Source of the DNA: Neostapfia colusana
Taxonomy: Eukaryota; Streptophyta; Magnoliopsida; Poales; Poaceae
Direction of reading: 5' to 3'
Length of the DNA stretch: 64,000 bases
Assembly (NCBI GenBank): GCA_030760725.1
Contig: JASWHV010000004.1
Span: 53,473,136 to 53,537,135 of the forward strand
Position numbers and translations under genes: made by a program. This document shows positions 22,424 to 34,852 of the stretch, in pieces. Under the pieces are notes generated by a model. The model saw nothing but the letters and a program-made list of their open reading frames with translations, did no database searches and was not told the origin of the DNA. The number at the start of each line of letters is the position of its first letter. Positions within the stretch are counted from its first letter, which is position 1.

Positions 22424-25400
22424 ATGGCTGGAAGAGGAAAAGGTCGTGCTGCCAACCCCGCCAACAACAACGATGAGGCCTGCAACCCTCATCTTTCTGG
22501 AGGCCAAGACAGGGGTGGTCGCCGTGAAGGAGTTGATCCCCTCCACCAAATGCTGGAGAATCAAAATCAGCTCATCCAGAACTTGACTCAAGTGGTGGCC
22601 AACTTGCATCAAGTTCCACCTCCCCAAGCTGCACCACGCCAACCAAGGTTGAGTGAGTTTTTAGTAACTCAACCTCCAAAGTTTGCAAGTGCTGCTGAAC
22701 CTCTGGAGGCAGATGATTGGCTTAAGACCATTGAGAGCAACATGAGGATCATACAGTGCCAAGGGTATGAGAGGGTGTTGTTTGCCTCTCATCAATTGCA
22801 TGGACCTGCTGCTGATTGGTGGACCGCATACGTGGCCGCCCATCATGACCCTGAGAACATCACCTGGGAAGAGTTCAAGCGTAGCTTCCGAAATCATCAC
22901 ATACCAAGGGGTGAACTCAAAAACAAGAGGAAGGAGTTCTTGGGACTGCAGCAGGGAAACATGACGGTGAGGGAATACCTCCCTAAATTTACTCAACTCT
23001 CCCGTTATGCCCCACGAGACATAGAGACTGATGAGCAGAAACAAGATTGTTTCGTGGAAGGACTTACCGCAGAAATGCAGTGTGCAATGTCCTCAAATGA
23101 GTATGAAAGCTTCCAAAAGATGGTGGACAGAGCGTTTGTGGTAGAAAGGAAGCTGAAGGCCTTGGAAAATGAGAACAAGAGGAAGGCCGGGTGGTCACAC
23201 CAAGCCTCAGGGAGCAACACCCGCCCACGTCTGATGCAGCAACCTGCAGGGCAGACGAACCGTGCTGCGATACCCTACTCAGCACCAAGAGGGTACAACC
23301 CGAACTACAGGCCTCCGGCAGAACCAGCACAGCCACAACGTCAGTTTGTACAGCAGCCTCGCCCCGCATATCCATCTCGACCAGCAGTGCAAGGACCCCC
23401 AAACCAACCCCAAGACAACAAAGGCCAGGCACCTAAGGTTGGGGTGCAATGTTTTAGCTGTGGTGAAGTGGGGCACTATGCCCATAAGTGCCCAAAGAAG
23501 AAGCCCGCGCAGCCACCACAGCAGAATGTAATGAGAGGACGGGTGAACCACGTCACTATGGAGGAAGCACAAGAGGCACCCGACGTGGTAGTTGGTAAGT
23601 TTCCTGCCAATTTACACTTTGCAACCCTACTTTTTGATTCTGGTGCTACCCACTCGTTCATTGCTCAAGGGTTTGTTAAGAAGCATGACCTAGCAACAGC
23701 ACAAATGAACCATATGCTAGCCGTAAACTCTCCTGGTGGAGAAATAAGGACAAGACAAGTGTGTCCCAAGGTGAACCTAGACATTAATGGGGTAGTATTT
23801 ACTGCTAACCTCATAGTGATAGATTCACAAGTGATAGATATTATCTTGGGTATGGATTGGTTGACCAAACATAAAGGAATCATCCATTGTTCGACCAGAA
23901 CGGTGGAACTAACGCACCCTACTGGCACAAAAGTAAAGTTTATAACAATACAAGAGCCTAGGAGGGACATTAAATTAAATCAAGTTGAGGTGAAAGTTGA
24001 GGAGATCAGGACCATCAGGGAATATCCAGATGTTTTTCCGGATGAGTTGGCAGGTATGCCTCCCGATCGTGAAGTGGAATTTGCAATCGAGCTAGTGCCT
24101 GGAACAGCCCCGATATACAAGAGACCTTATCGGATGGACTCCAAGCAGCTGGGAGAACTCAAGGATCATTTGAGAGAATTGACGGAGAAGGGGTATATTC
24201 ATCCTAGTTCCTCACCATGGGGAGCTCCAGTGATATTTGTGCCCAAAAAGGACGGAACCCAAAGGTTATGCGTGGACTACCGTGCCTTGAATGAGGTAAC
24301 CATCAAGAACAAGTACCCATTACCCCGCATTGAAGACTTGTTTGATCATTTGAGGGGAGCTTGTGTGTTCTCAAAAATTGATCTCAGGTCGGGATACCAC
24401 TAACTCAAGACAAGGCAATCTGATATTCCCAAGACAACTTTCGTATCTCGGTACGGACTGTATGAATACATTGTCATGCCTTTCGGGCTAACTAATGCCC
24501 CGGCATACTTCATGTATCTCATGAACAAGGTATTCATGGAATATCTGGACAATTTTATTGTGGTTTTCATAGATGACATTCTCGTCTTCTCCAAGGATGA
24601 AGAAGAACATGAGAAACATCTAAGGTTGGTGTTGCAGAGGCTGAGAGAACACCAACTATATGCCAAGTTGAGCAAGTGTGAGTTTTGGCTGAAGAGAGTT
24701 CCTGATCTGGAATCTCCGTGGATCCTGCCAAAATCGAGGATATACAGAAGTGGAAGACCCCTGAAAATGTCGGGGAAGTTCGAAGCTTTTTGGGATTGGC
24801 TGGATACTATCGACGGTTTATTGAGGGATTCTCTAAGATCTCGAGACCCCTTACCAAACTGTTGGAGAAGGGAACCACATTCACATGGACGCCGCAGTGC
24901 GAGACGAGTTTTCAGGAGTTAAAGGAAAGATTGACAACAGCTCCAGTGCTAGTTATGCCGGATATGCAAAAGAACTTTACGGTGTATTGCGATGCCTCTG
25001 GAAACGGGTTGGGATGTGTTCTCATGCAAGAAGGGCATGTCGTGGCTTATGCATCCCGGCAGCTTCGGAAGCACGAGAAGAACTATCCTACACATGACCT
25101 AGAACTAGCCGCAGTGGTACACGCATTGAAAATTTGGCGGCATTACTTGATGGGGAAGAGGACAGAAATATATACGGATCATAAGAGTTTAAAGTACATT
25201 TTCACACAGCCAGATCTCAACCTCAGACAAAGGAGATGGTTAGAGCTAATCAATGACTTTGATCTAGGCATCAACTATCATCCTGGGAAAGCAAACGTCG
25301 TGGCAGATGCTTTAAGTCAGAAAGTGCAGGTCAATAAGTTGATCTTGAAGGACATGCCTGCAGAATTGAAGGACGAAGTTATAAGGCTCAATATGTGCCT

Positions 25401-26845
25401 GGTGAATAGTGGTGAAGCCATCGCCATGGAAGTGGACTCCACACTAGAGCGAGACCTATGTGAGGGTCAAAAGAACGACGAGAAGATACAAGAAATCAGG
25501 CAACTCATCAAGGAAAATAAAGCTCCTGGTTTCAGAGAGGATGAACAAGGAACGGTGTGGCACGGGAAAAGGGTCTGTGTGCCTGAAGTAAAGGAGATCC
25601 GTGAATTAATTTTGAAGGAGGCTCACGATTCCGACTATTCCATCCATCCTGGGAGTACGAAGATGTACCAGGACCTCAAGAGCAGGTATTGGTGGTATGG
25701 CATGAAGCTAGATGTCGCGGAACATGTTGCCCTATGTGACACATGTCAGTTGGTGAAAGCAGAACATCAACGACCCGCGGGATTATTGCAACCACTCAAA
25801 ATGCCTGAATGGAAATGGGAAGAAATCGGTATGGATTTCATAGTGGTATTGCCTAGGACCCAATCAGGATATGATTCAATATGGGTCATCATCGACAGGC
25901 TAACCAAGGTAGCTCACTTCATCCCCGTGAAAGAAAGCTACAGCGGATCCAAATTGGCAGAATTGTACATGTCAAGGATCGTGTGTTACCATGGAGTGCC
26001 GAAGAAGATAGTGTCGGATCAAGGGACACAGTTCACCTCGAGGTTCTGGCAGAAGTTGCACGAAACCATGGGAACCCATCTGAACTGACGGGCAGACGGA
26101 AAGAACCAATCAGATTCTTGAGGATATGCTGAGGGCATGTGCACTCAAAAGCAATCGGAGTTGGGACAAGAACTTACCGTATGCGGAATTCTCCTACAAC
26201 AACAGCTATCAAGCTAGTATGAAGATGTCACCGTTTGAAGCTTTGTATGGGAGGAAGTGCAGAACTCCTCTATTTTGGAACCAAACTGGGGAAAGTAAAG
26301 TGTTTGGTCCCGAAGTACTACAAGAAGCCGAGGCAAAAGTGAGGGAAATTCGCAACAACTTGAGGATAGCACAAACACGACAAAAGAGCTATGCCGATGT
26401 TCGGAGAAGAGAGCTCGTTTTCAATGTGGGGGACTATGTCTATCTCAAGGTGTCCCCTATCTGAGGACTTCGTCGGTTCAAGGTGAAAGGGAAGTTGTCA
26501 CCTCGATACATCGGACTCTTTCAAGTTCTGGAGAGGAAAGGCGAAGTGGTGTATCAGCTAGAATTACCGGCTCGCTTATCGGATGTGCACGATGTATTCC
26601 ATGTGTCACAGCTCAAGAAATGTCTGAGGACACCTGAGGAGATGCTACCCATGAATGAGGTTGAAGTAGCTGAGGATCTGTCTTATGCCGAGCAGCCATT
26701 CAAGATTTTGGAGACAATGGAACACCTCACAAGAAATAAAAGAATCCGGATGTGCAAGGTGCAGTGGAAGCATCACTCAGAAGAGGAAGCCACCTGGGAG
26801 CGAGAAGATGAGCTTAAGGCATAATTTCCGGAATTGTTTTCTTAG
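22424..26845 (+). pseudogene. gag-pol: Element C gag-pol, broken
   Basis: ATG 22424. Gag with the retrotransposon-gag block (ADWWTAYV near 22810), a Pro/Gln-rich linker and CCHC knuckle (CFSCGEVGHYAHKC, about 23453-23494). Protease DSGA near 23639, RT (FIDD near 24569-24580), RNase H (YCDAS near 24986, YTDHKSLKY near 25174), integrase HHCC finger and core (MDFIVV near 25833, SDQGT near 26014), GPF region and chromodomain (to about 26820). Lesions: TAA at 24401 (Gln codon of YHQL), a deletion with frameshift near 24700, a deletion near 26085 that removes the bases before QTE of integrase and shifts frame, TGA at 26462 (CGA-type in SPIRG) and TAA at 26822. The natural stop is probably TAG 26843. 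Gag itself is intact up to 24400. Confidence 0.93.
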
Positions 26846-26874
26846 AACCACCAATCTCGAGGACGAGATTTCTT

Positions 26875-26890
26875 TTAAGGGGGGTAGAGC
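26875..26890 (+). promoter_or_regulatory. Polypurine tract of element C
   Basis: TTAAGGGGGGTAGAGC directly precedes the 3' LTR start TGTAACACCCC. Confidence 0.85.
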
Positions 26891-29800
26891 TGTAACACCC
26901 CAAAATCCTGTCAAGAGGGGAATTTAAAATTTTTTGGACGTGTTGCATGTATTGCAAAAATTTAAATTCAAACTGGAATTCAATTTAAACTCAAAACATA
27001 AAAGAAATAGAAAAAAGAAAAAGGAAAACAGAAAACAGAAAAAAGCCGGCCTGTGGGCCGAAACCCACCAGCCGGCCCACCCTGCCCCCGCGCCAGCCCG
27101 CAGCCGCACGCCCGCGCTCCCTCTCGCATACAGGTGGGACCCACCTGTCATCCCTAACCCCCGATCATCCGAAACCCGGACTGTCTCCCCCGCGCGCGCG
27201 ATCGCAACTGACCGGATTTCCGGCTGAATTCTGGTTCCGGAGGACTCCAACTCGATCTAAACAAACCCGCCGCCCTCCCCCGTCTATAAAAATCCTGGCC
27301 TCGTCCCGTTTTTCCCACGCGATCCTCCGTTTTTCCTCCGGTGAGAAACCGAGCCCCTCCGACGAATTCTGCCCGATCTACGCTCGGGAATTCCGATCTA
27401 ACTCGCTGGTCTTGATCCACCGCCTCCGGGGAACCTCGCAGGTGCAGAAAACTCGGTGGTTTGCGGTTCAAACACAGTGCCGACGAGCCTCGCCGTGAAT
27501 TCATCTCGGACCTCGTCACCGACCGCCTTCCAGGACCTCCGAGCCCAAGAAAACCCCCGAGGTGAGATCCCCGACCTCCTCTCTACCGATCTACGCCGTA
27601 AAATCACAGTTCTAGGAAGAATTGACGAAGATCCGAAACTCTCCGGCGAGATCGCCGCCTCCCGCTGCCGTGCGCCGCCGGGCAGGAGCCGCCCGCACTC
27701 GATCAGAGCGACGTGGCCGCTTGTGCGCCGTTTATTTTAAATCGCACGGTAGAGTTTAAATCCCCGCGTACCGGTTCGACGTTATAATCTCAGCCGTCTG
27801 TTTTCAATCGGACAGTCCACGTCAGCCCCGCGTTATAAAGACTGGAATTCTTACGTGCTACCCCCTGGGGTTCTCGGAAAATAAAAGCTAGCCCCGGAAA
27901 CTTCTGATCTAGCCCCTGGAACTTCAGAAAATCATGTAAATTCATTTAAAAATCAGTTTTAGCCCCTGGACTTAATAAAAATTAGGAAAAACCCCTCTGT
28001 TATGTGTAGCTAGACCCCTGAAAATTCTTAAAATAATATTATAGACCCTGCAGTGGGGTGAGTTTACCTTTTTAACCCTATTTGATATTAAATTGAGGAA
28101 ATTGAATATGTGGTTAGTATTTAAAATTTAAAAGGTGGGACAAACATATTGTCAAATTCAAATTAAAAACTTTCCCAGTACTTAGAAAACCTTGGAGTGA
28201 GATAAAAATAGATTTTTGGCTGAAATGAATCTGTTTAATTGATTATTCACATTTATTAGTTAGAGGGACACATTTTTAAGTAGAGAATAATTCTGAAAAT
28301 TAGTGAAATAAATGTAAAATAGTTTACATCAGAGGAAAAGATCAAAAATATATTATTAACTATTTTGGATCAGAACCTATTCTGTTTAGATGATGTGTCT
28401 TACTATTTTCATAATAAAGTACACATTTAGGCATAGGTAGTAAATTTGAAAATATAGCAAGCTAGGTATAAATAATTAGAAAATGATAAATGAAGATTCC
28501 AAAATCCAAAGAATTCAGTTTAGGGTTGGTAGAAGTTCTGAAGACACATATGGAGTAGGAAAATACCTTTCATGCATACTTGGTAGCTAAAAGGTGTAGT
28601 AATTGAATATAAGGAATTTATTTAAACTGGAAACTCATATATATAGTATGCAAGTATAAATGTGAATACAAAAGTAGGAATCATATACACATGATTAAAA
28701 GTGCATGTAAGCCAAAGATCAACACACATAGAGTAACCACAACACATAGAATTTGTGAATGACTTTTATACATGTGAATGTGTGGTTTGTATGAAGTGGA
28801 AGTGTGAATTATGTCTTATGGATTGTTGTTTTTCTTTTTCTATGTGTGATGGTATGATGTAGAACCTGCTCCAGAGCAAGTTCTTCCTTTCCAAGATCAG
28901 GACTACCCATTCCAAGAGCAGCAGGAAGGAGGCAAGTGTCCTTGACCACTTTGATCCTATGCTAGGATGTGTAGATAGAATTATTTGCATTGTCAATTGA
29001 AATATGAAACCCATGCTAGGAAGTTTCCCTAGAATTGCATTACCTTGTTTTCCATGTAGCTTGGGTTGGGATTTGCTTTATTATGTTATTCATTCATATT
29101 ATTTATGCTTAGCCATGCTTAGAATGGGATAAGTGAGATGTGATATCATCAACTTGTGGACCTTATTCTTGAATGAGATATTATGAGTAATGTAGAGGTA
29201 GGGATCAAGGCAAGTTGAATGTTTTGGTTGGTGCTGGGTGCACGAGACTCGGGTTTGTGTTTAGTACTTGCCTGGATCCTAAGGACCGGTTCATGGAGCA
29301 TGTAACCTGGCTTTACCGTGCCAACCACATGCTGAGATGGGGCAGCTTGGCCAATTAATTAGGTGTATCCCCGGCGTAGTATGGGTGTGTTGGATGGTGC
29401 GGGGAGTAGGTGTCAGCTGGACTACCTTATAAACCGCAAGGCTCAAGAGGGGGCCACTGCAGTGGGGTTGGAGCCTCTTGTATGCTGTTACGTGTGAAAC
29501 CTCAGTGGGCCCACGCTCGTCGGGAATCCCTTTGTAAAGGCTTCGTAGTGATCTCCTGGCTACACACCTGGGAAGTGTGAATGTGATTCGTAGCCACTGG
29601 CATAATGGAGGTTCTTTTAGTCCACCTGGTAACGGGGGATGAAATCACTACATGTGGGTACAGTGGTGCAAACTCTGCAGAGTCAAAACTGTCATGACAG
29701 CCGTTCTCACGGTCAAGAGAGGCTTGGACTTATTCATGATTAGGGTATGATGACCTTGGAGGTTGTGAATGTTAAGCGGGGAGCTTAACATTGGAAATGA

Positions 29801-30334
29801 TGTTATGGTTATTTGATTATGATGATGGGATGGGAAATTGGGACCATTTCACCAGTGTAGTAATGTAGGTGCTTAATAAGCTAAGGTGATAGGTAATTAA
29901 TTGCGTAGTGCTTTAACCATGAGTTCAATCTCTCCTTGTTCTAGCCATGCATGACATAATTTTCCCACACTTGCTGAGTACCATCGGTACTCAACCTTGC
30001 ATATTTGTTGGTTTATATTGCTGCTCAGGTCAAGATAATGAGGTGGTGTATAATGATCAAGATTTTGGACCCGAAGAAGGTTTCTAGGTTCATGGAGTCC
30101 CCCGGGCAACGCCTGTGACGGAGCCCACGAGAATAATTATTCCGCTGCTAGTTTATTTACTTGTGATGAACTTATTATTCTCCCTCGAGACATTTCTATG
30201 TAAGACTTATTTATATTCGACACCTGGCTTGTAATAAATGATGCTTCACTATTTGTCATCACATGTATGAGAAAATGATCCTGGCATACATGTGATATTC
30301 ACTCGGTTGTTCTTCGGATAAACCGGGTGTGACA
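26891..30334 (+). repeat. 3' LTR of element C (3444 bp)
   Basis: Full copy ending AACCGGGTGTGACA. Carries the same split mini-ORF: exon 1 end 27561, exon 2 28863-28931, GC-AG intron 28932-30028, exon 3 30029-30087. The palindrome is intact (29689-29700); the neighbouring hairpin reads CCGTTCTCACGG. It contains the 37 bp missing from the 5' LTR (30296-30332). Confidence 0.93.
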
Positions 30335-30339
30335 TCTAC
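30335..30339. repeat. Target site duplication of element C, right copy (TCTAC)
   Basis: Identical to 17717-17721. Confidence 0.9.
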
Positions 30340-30826
30340 TCCTCTCTGACCAAAGCAAAGCTCTTTTGCTTTCTCCTCCTCGCGAGAAACACGTCCACAG
30401 AGCTCTCACACCGCCGGGCCTCAGATACAATCGGGAATCGGCAGAAACACTCACGCCCTCTCCTCCCCGAGCTGCTGGACAGCACCACGAGCTCAGTTCC
30501 CACCTTCCCGACCCACAAACAGCTGAGCTCCGGCCTCCCTTGCCCTTCAAACACCCACTCCGCGGTGACCTAACTCCAACCGCTTATCGGGCGCTCGTGG
30601 ACAGCTCGGCACAGCGTGCTTCACGCCCGATCGAGCACGGCAACGAGAGCGCACAACCACCGCGCTGCTTCCACCCAATGCTTGGAGCAAACCGTGAAGT
30701 ATCGACGGCAAATTTCAGGATTTTGCTCCGGCGGGTTCAAACCGAGCATCCGGTACGAGTTCTTCAAATTACCACTCTCTAATCCTCCCTAGATCATCAA
30801 ATATTGCACATAGAAGCTGTACTAGC
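30340..30826 (+). repeat. 3' LTR of element B, piece 2
   Basis: Continues B's LTR after element C. GC-rich, open in one frame, with a possible exon end at 30564 (CCGCG|GTGACC), the B counterpart of exon 1 in other LTRs. The last five bases CTAGC are the left target duplication of the solo LTR. Confidence 0.75.
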
Positions 30827-33800
30827 TGTAAGGGCCTCAGTTTTTGACACACATTTGCAGTGTTCATCACCACACCACACACCTCATTTGAGGAAGGGTG
30901 ATGAACACAAATGAAGAGCAAGTAACAATTATCAACATGCTCATTAGAGAACAAACTCACACATTGCCAAAGTGGTATTTCACACACGTGATATAAGGGG
31001 GCTGAACATATGAAAACTCCTATACATTGTTAAGGATGTCCATGCCAAGTTTCACCCAAATTCAAAACCTTTTTGAGGTCATTTTGGGTATAGTTAGGAA
31101 GGGGCAGTTTGAAACTATATTCAAATTCAAACTGTTTTTATCCCATGAAGTTAAAAGTGGGAGGCATATTGTTACTCAGCACATTTTTGTGAGCCCACAC
31201 ACCAATTTTCACTCCATTTGGAGTTGATCTTGACATGAGCTAAGTGGGACAAATTCAAACTTCATTTGAATTCAAAACTGCACTTGTGCTGAAATTCACT
31301 CAAACCAAACCCAATTTGAACTTTGATCAATTCAAATGGTTCATGGGTGAATAATTTGAATTACCAGGGGTACTATGGGGTTCACTGTTTACAACAGTGA
31401 TTAGGAGTAAATTTCAGAGGTTAAAATTGGAAGTGGGTCCCACATGTCAGCCACTGCTCAGATCAAACCGACTAAGACTTTTCTCACTCGGGTCGCCGAG
31501 CCGCCGCTGCGATCGCCACCGAGGGCAGCTGCCGCGCCAGCAGCTGCTTGCCCACGCGCGGGCGTGAGGCGGTGCAGGGCCTTCTTAAGTCGCCTGCCCC
31601 CCTCCTCGGCCGAGGCATCGCCGTTCTTCCCCGCAAGAACTCAGCGCCGGCCGAAGTTTTCCGCAGCTCGGAATCGATCGGAGAACGCCGATCACAGCTC
31701 CCTCCGTCCACTCCAGAGCCCCAGCAAGGTACTAGAGACCTCCTCCGTCCTCCCCGCTGCTAGAATTCAGTTGAAACCGATTGATATCGGCTGTGCCGAA
31801 TGATCAAATTCGGGACTTGGAATCGCCGCACCTCGGGCTCCCGTGGACAACCCAACCAGGGCGTTGTCACACCCGAGCCAAGGCACCCTTGGATGCGCCA
31901 GTGACCGGTGCTGCTCACCCCCGAGCCACAGCTCGAGTGGTTGCTCACCGGCGGCGAGTTTCCATTTTTCCCCTTTCTGTGTGCAGAACGACCTTCGGGT
32001 GCGGTTCCGTCAAATTCGTGCTCTAGGAAGGATTAGAGGGCCTCAATCCGCTCTCACATAAGCTAGACACGGTAACGCACAAGTTGCCTTCACAACTCTT
32101 GGCCGGAGAACCTCTGTACTCGGCGTAATTCAAGGTCTACCAATGGCGGAATGAACGGGCGGCACCGGGCGCACGGTGAGGACCTATTTCGGGCCTTCCC
32201 CGAGCTGTCTCGAGCTCATGTCGACCTTCTCTGAGGTCCACTGATGCTTCCCGACCGGTTCCCCAAGTAGTTGAGCTGCTAGGGAAGTCAGCCGACGTGG
32301 CCGAAGTCTGTCCGAGGTGGCGGCTCGTCGCCGACCATGCTCCGGCCATTGTCATGAGCAGCTGACCTTAGAATCCTGTTCCCTGAGTAAAAGTAGGCAG
32401 GGGCGGCCAGAATCCTGAAGTTTGGGGCTGTACAGAAGCCGGCGGCGAGGTCCCTCGGCAGCAGAGCGCGGGCGTCGGGAGGATGACGAAGGGGTGGACC
32501 CCAGCTGTCAGCGGGAGATATTTTGAATCGGGATCCGGCTGTGGCCGGGATCGGGTGTGCTGGCGTGCAAAATCCTTGTGGGCCGCGGTGTGCTGTCGCC
32601 TCAGCGTGCGACGCGTGTCCCCTGGGCCCACGCGCGAGTTTAAACTGTTCCCCGATTTTCAGATTTCCTTCAAACTTCAAATCCTCATAACTTTTGCTAG
32701 AAAGCTCCAAATTGAGTGAACCAAATTTTTCTGGATTCATCTCTCTGAGTAATTTCCAGCAAATCAAGTTTCACTTCATGAAATTCCTTAATTCCCCAGA
32801 ATTAATTCCTCAAAGTTTAAATTGTTTGGAATTTTAACTGGAGAATCCTTTGGAGGAAAATACTGAAATTTTGCTGGGATGTTCACCAAAATATCCCTGA
32901 ACTACCATAAAAATTTCAGGTCCATGGGAGCTCATTTGATCCACCTAATGGTGTGATTAGTGAAACTGTTCCAGAGAAAATAGAAAATGTTCAGAAACAT
33001 TTTCAGAATTTTCTCTGAAATTGTTTAGCTTATATCTTTAGTTAGGAACTTCCAAATTAAGTGAAACCAACTCCATTAGAACCCTATAAAAGTCTAGTTT
33101 TCAGAAAGTCATAGTTTGTTTCATGAAAATCCCTAGAACACCCTAAGAGTTCCAATGAAGGTCAAGGACATAATTAATTGTGGAGGGCTCAAATGAGCTT
33201 TACTGCAACTAAAACTTGACCAAATCTATGTTTAGGTTGTAAGCAAGCCCCAGTAAAAGTTTCCCAGTCATTGGGTCTGTCTAGCAAGGATTATAGACTT
33301 CACATCTTCAAACTTAATACAAATGCATTTAAATTGATACATGTATTCCTTCCATCATGTAGTCGCTAAGGTCGAGGAGGAACCCGAAGTCCTAGACTTC
33401 GTAACTCCGGAGGAGCAGCTAGCCTACGACCAAGAGCAGCAAGGCAAGCTCCGGTTTGCATTAATCTTTTACAAATTTTTATTGTTTTGAGCACATACAT
33501 GAATACTATTGTTCCTTGCATTAGAGTCTTGTTTGGAAACCCAAGTGCATAGCCAAGAAAGCCATGGGTTGGGATTAGGATTGAAAACCTCGTTAGCCAC
33601 TGCATTGCTAAGAAGAGTACGATTCGGTACAAGTCGAGTAGTTGGAAATACTCGCGAGCATAGGCTAGAGGCACTCGACTCAGGTAGTGATAGCACATGA
33701 GACACATGGCAAGAAAATGAGACCAAGCGGAGGGTAAGGGCAACAGGACTTTGGGGCCTGTGTGCTGTAGCTCCGCTTGTGTCGATTGAGGACCGAGCCG

Positions 33801-34852
33801 TGTGCGGGCCTGTTGAACAAGCTAGAACAGTACCGAAGACCTACCGGCTATATGGGAACCGGGAAACTGATGTAACTCGGGTAGCTGGGTGTTGAGGCAT
33901 AGCTGGTCGTTCAGAGGGTAGGTTGAGAGCTCGAGGTGTAAATCGGCTGGCGGCACTGAGATGCGCGTGCAGAGACCTCTTGCTCGGGACGATTGGACCG
34001 GTTCAACATTTGGCTAACGGGTGAAAGGTAGTTGCGTACGGCGTCTGTGATGGTTGTTGTAGACAACATCGAGTATGGGCGTACGTGACGGGTTGTTCGG
34101 GTAACCCTGCAGGTGTAAATCGATTATGATCGCCGTCCCTCGCGGTCAGTGAGTACCACTTGTTCACTGTACCGTGACGTAGAAAGAATAGGCTAGACAC
34201 ATGTTAAAATGTTGCTGATTGAATAATGGACATTGATTGCTAATGATATGCTGTAGTTTAGAGCTAACTAAAGTTCTTTTCAAACTTTAGGCAAAGTACA
34301 TGAGAGAAATGCGTTTCTTGTTTGATTGCGGCTCTCTCATGTGCCTTAGCGTAAGGTTCTCCACAACCTGCTGCTAAAACTTGAAAGTAAGGTTCCACTA
34401 ATTAGGCGAGTCCTATGCAAATGATTTTACCTCATGTACCCACCATCCCCTCATGTAGAAGTTCCATGTTTAGGTGAGACGGGTCAGACTTGCTGAGCCT
34501 TCGTGCTCACTGCTTGTGTTTGAAGCTTTTGCAGGGTTCTATGAGAAAGGAACTCCCGAAGAGGAGACGGAACCCCAGGAGGGGAATTCCATCGAGTGGG
34601 AGTCGTGCACGCCGCAGAGTTAGTGTGCGTGTGTGCTAGCAAGGACACGTTCAAGGGATGAACGTGGACTTGATGCGTAGTCTACGCCCGTGAGTGTAGA
34701 CTGGACTTATTTTGATGTAAACATGTTCATAAACCTGTTTCTGTAATAAAATTTTGCTTCCGCTTTGTACCTTTGACGTGTGTTATCCGGTGCTGTGCAA
34801 CGCAGCACCCCTCAGCGTGATCCTGGCTCGACAGGACCGTGGGGTCGTGTCA
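30827..34852 (+). mobile_element. Solo LTR of family A (4026 bp) with CTAGC target duplication
   Basis: Starts TGTAAGGGCC and ends GGGTCGTGTCA; colinear with 3293-7331. CTAGC at 30822-30826 and again at 34853-34857 flank it, so this is a complete integration later reduced to one LTR by recombination. It carries the split mini-ORF (exon 2 33363-33443, GC-AG intron 33444-34534, exon 3 34535-34623) with the frame fully open, the palindrome region at 34121-34148 (one mismatch) and the hairpin at 34494-34509. Confidence 0.95.
33363..34623 (+). CDS. Split acidic mini-ORF in the solo LTR A (exons 2 and 3)
   Basis: Exon 2 (33363-33443) encodes exactly the same peptide as 5842-5922; the two base differences (GTT/GTA and GAA/GAG) are both silent. 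Exon 3 (34535-34623) keeps frame, length and stop, but has several amino acid changes (for example NPVE versus NSIE). The GC-type donor AAG|GCAAGC and acceptor TTTTGCAG are unchanged. Start codon unknown; see the LTR A entry. Confidence 0.45.

Larger units (their letters stand above)
17722..30334 (+). mobile_element. Element C: complete Ty3/gypsy chromovirus (Tekay/Del-like), 12.6 kb
   Basis: Two LTRs of about 3.4 kb, primer site, an extra ORF before gag, gag-pol, polypurine tract and a perfect TCTAC target duplication. The LTRs are very similar by eye, so it is young compared with its host element B. Order of events: B inserted first, then C into B's 3' LTR. Confidence 0.95.
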
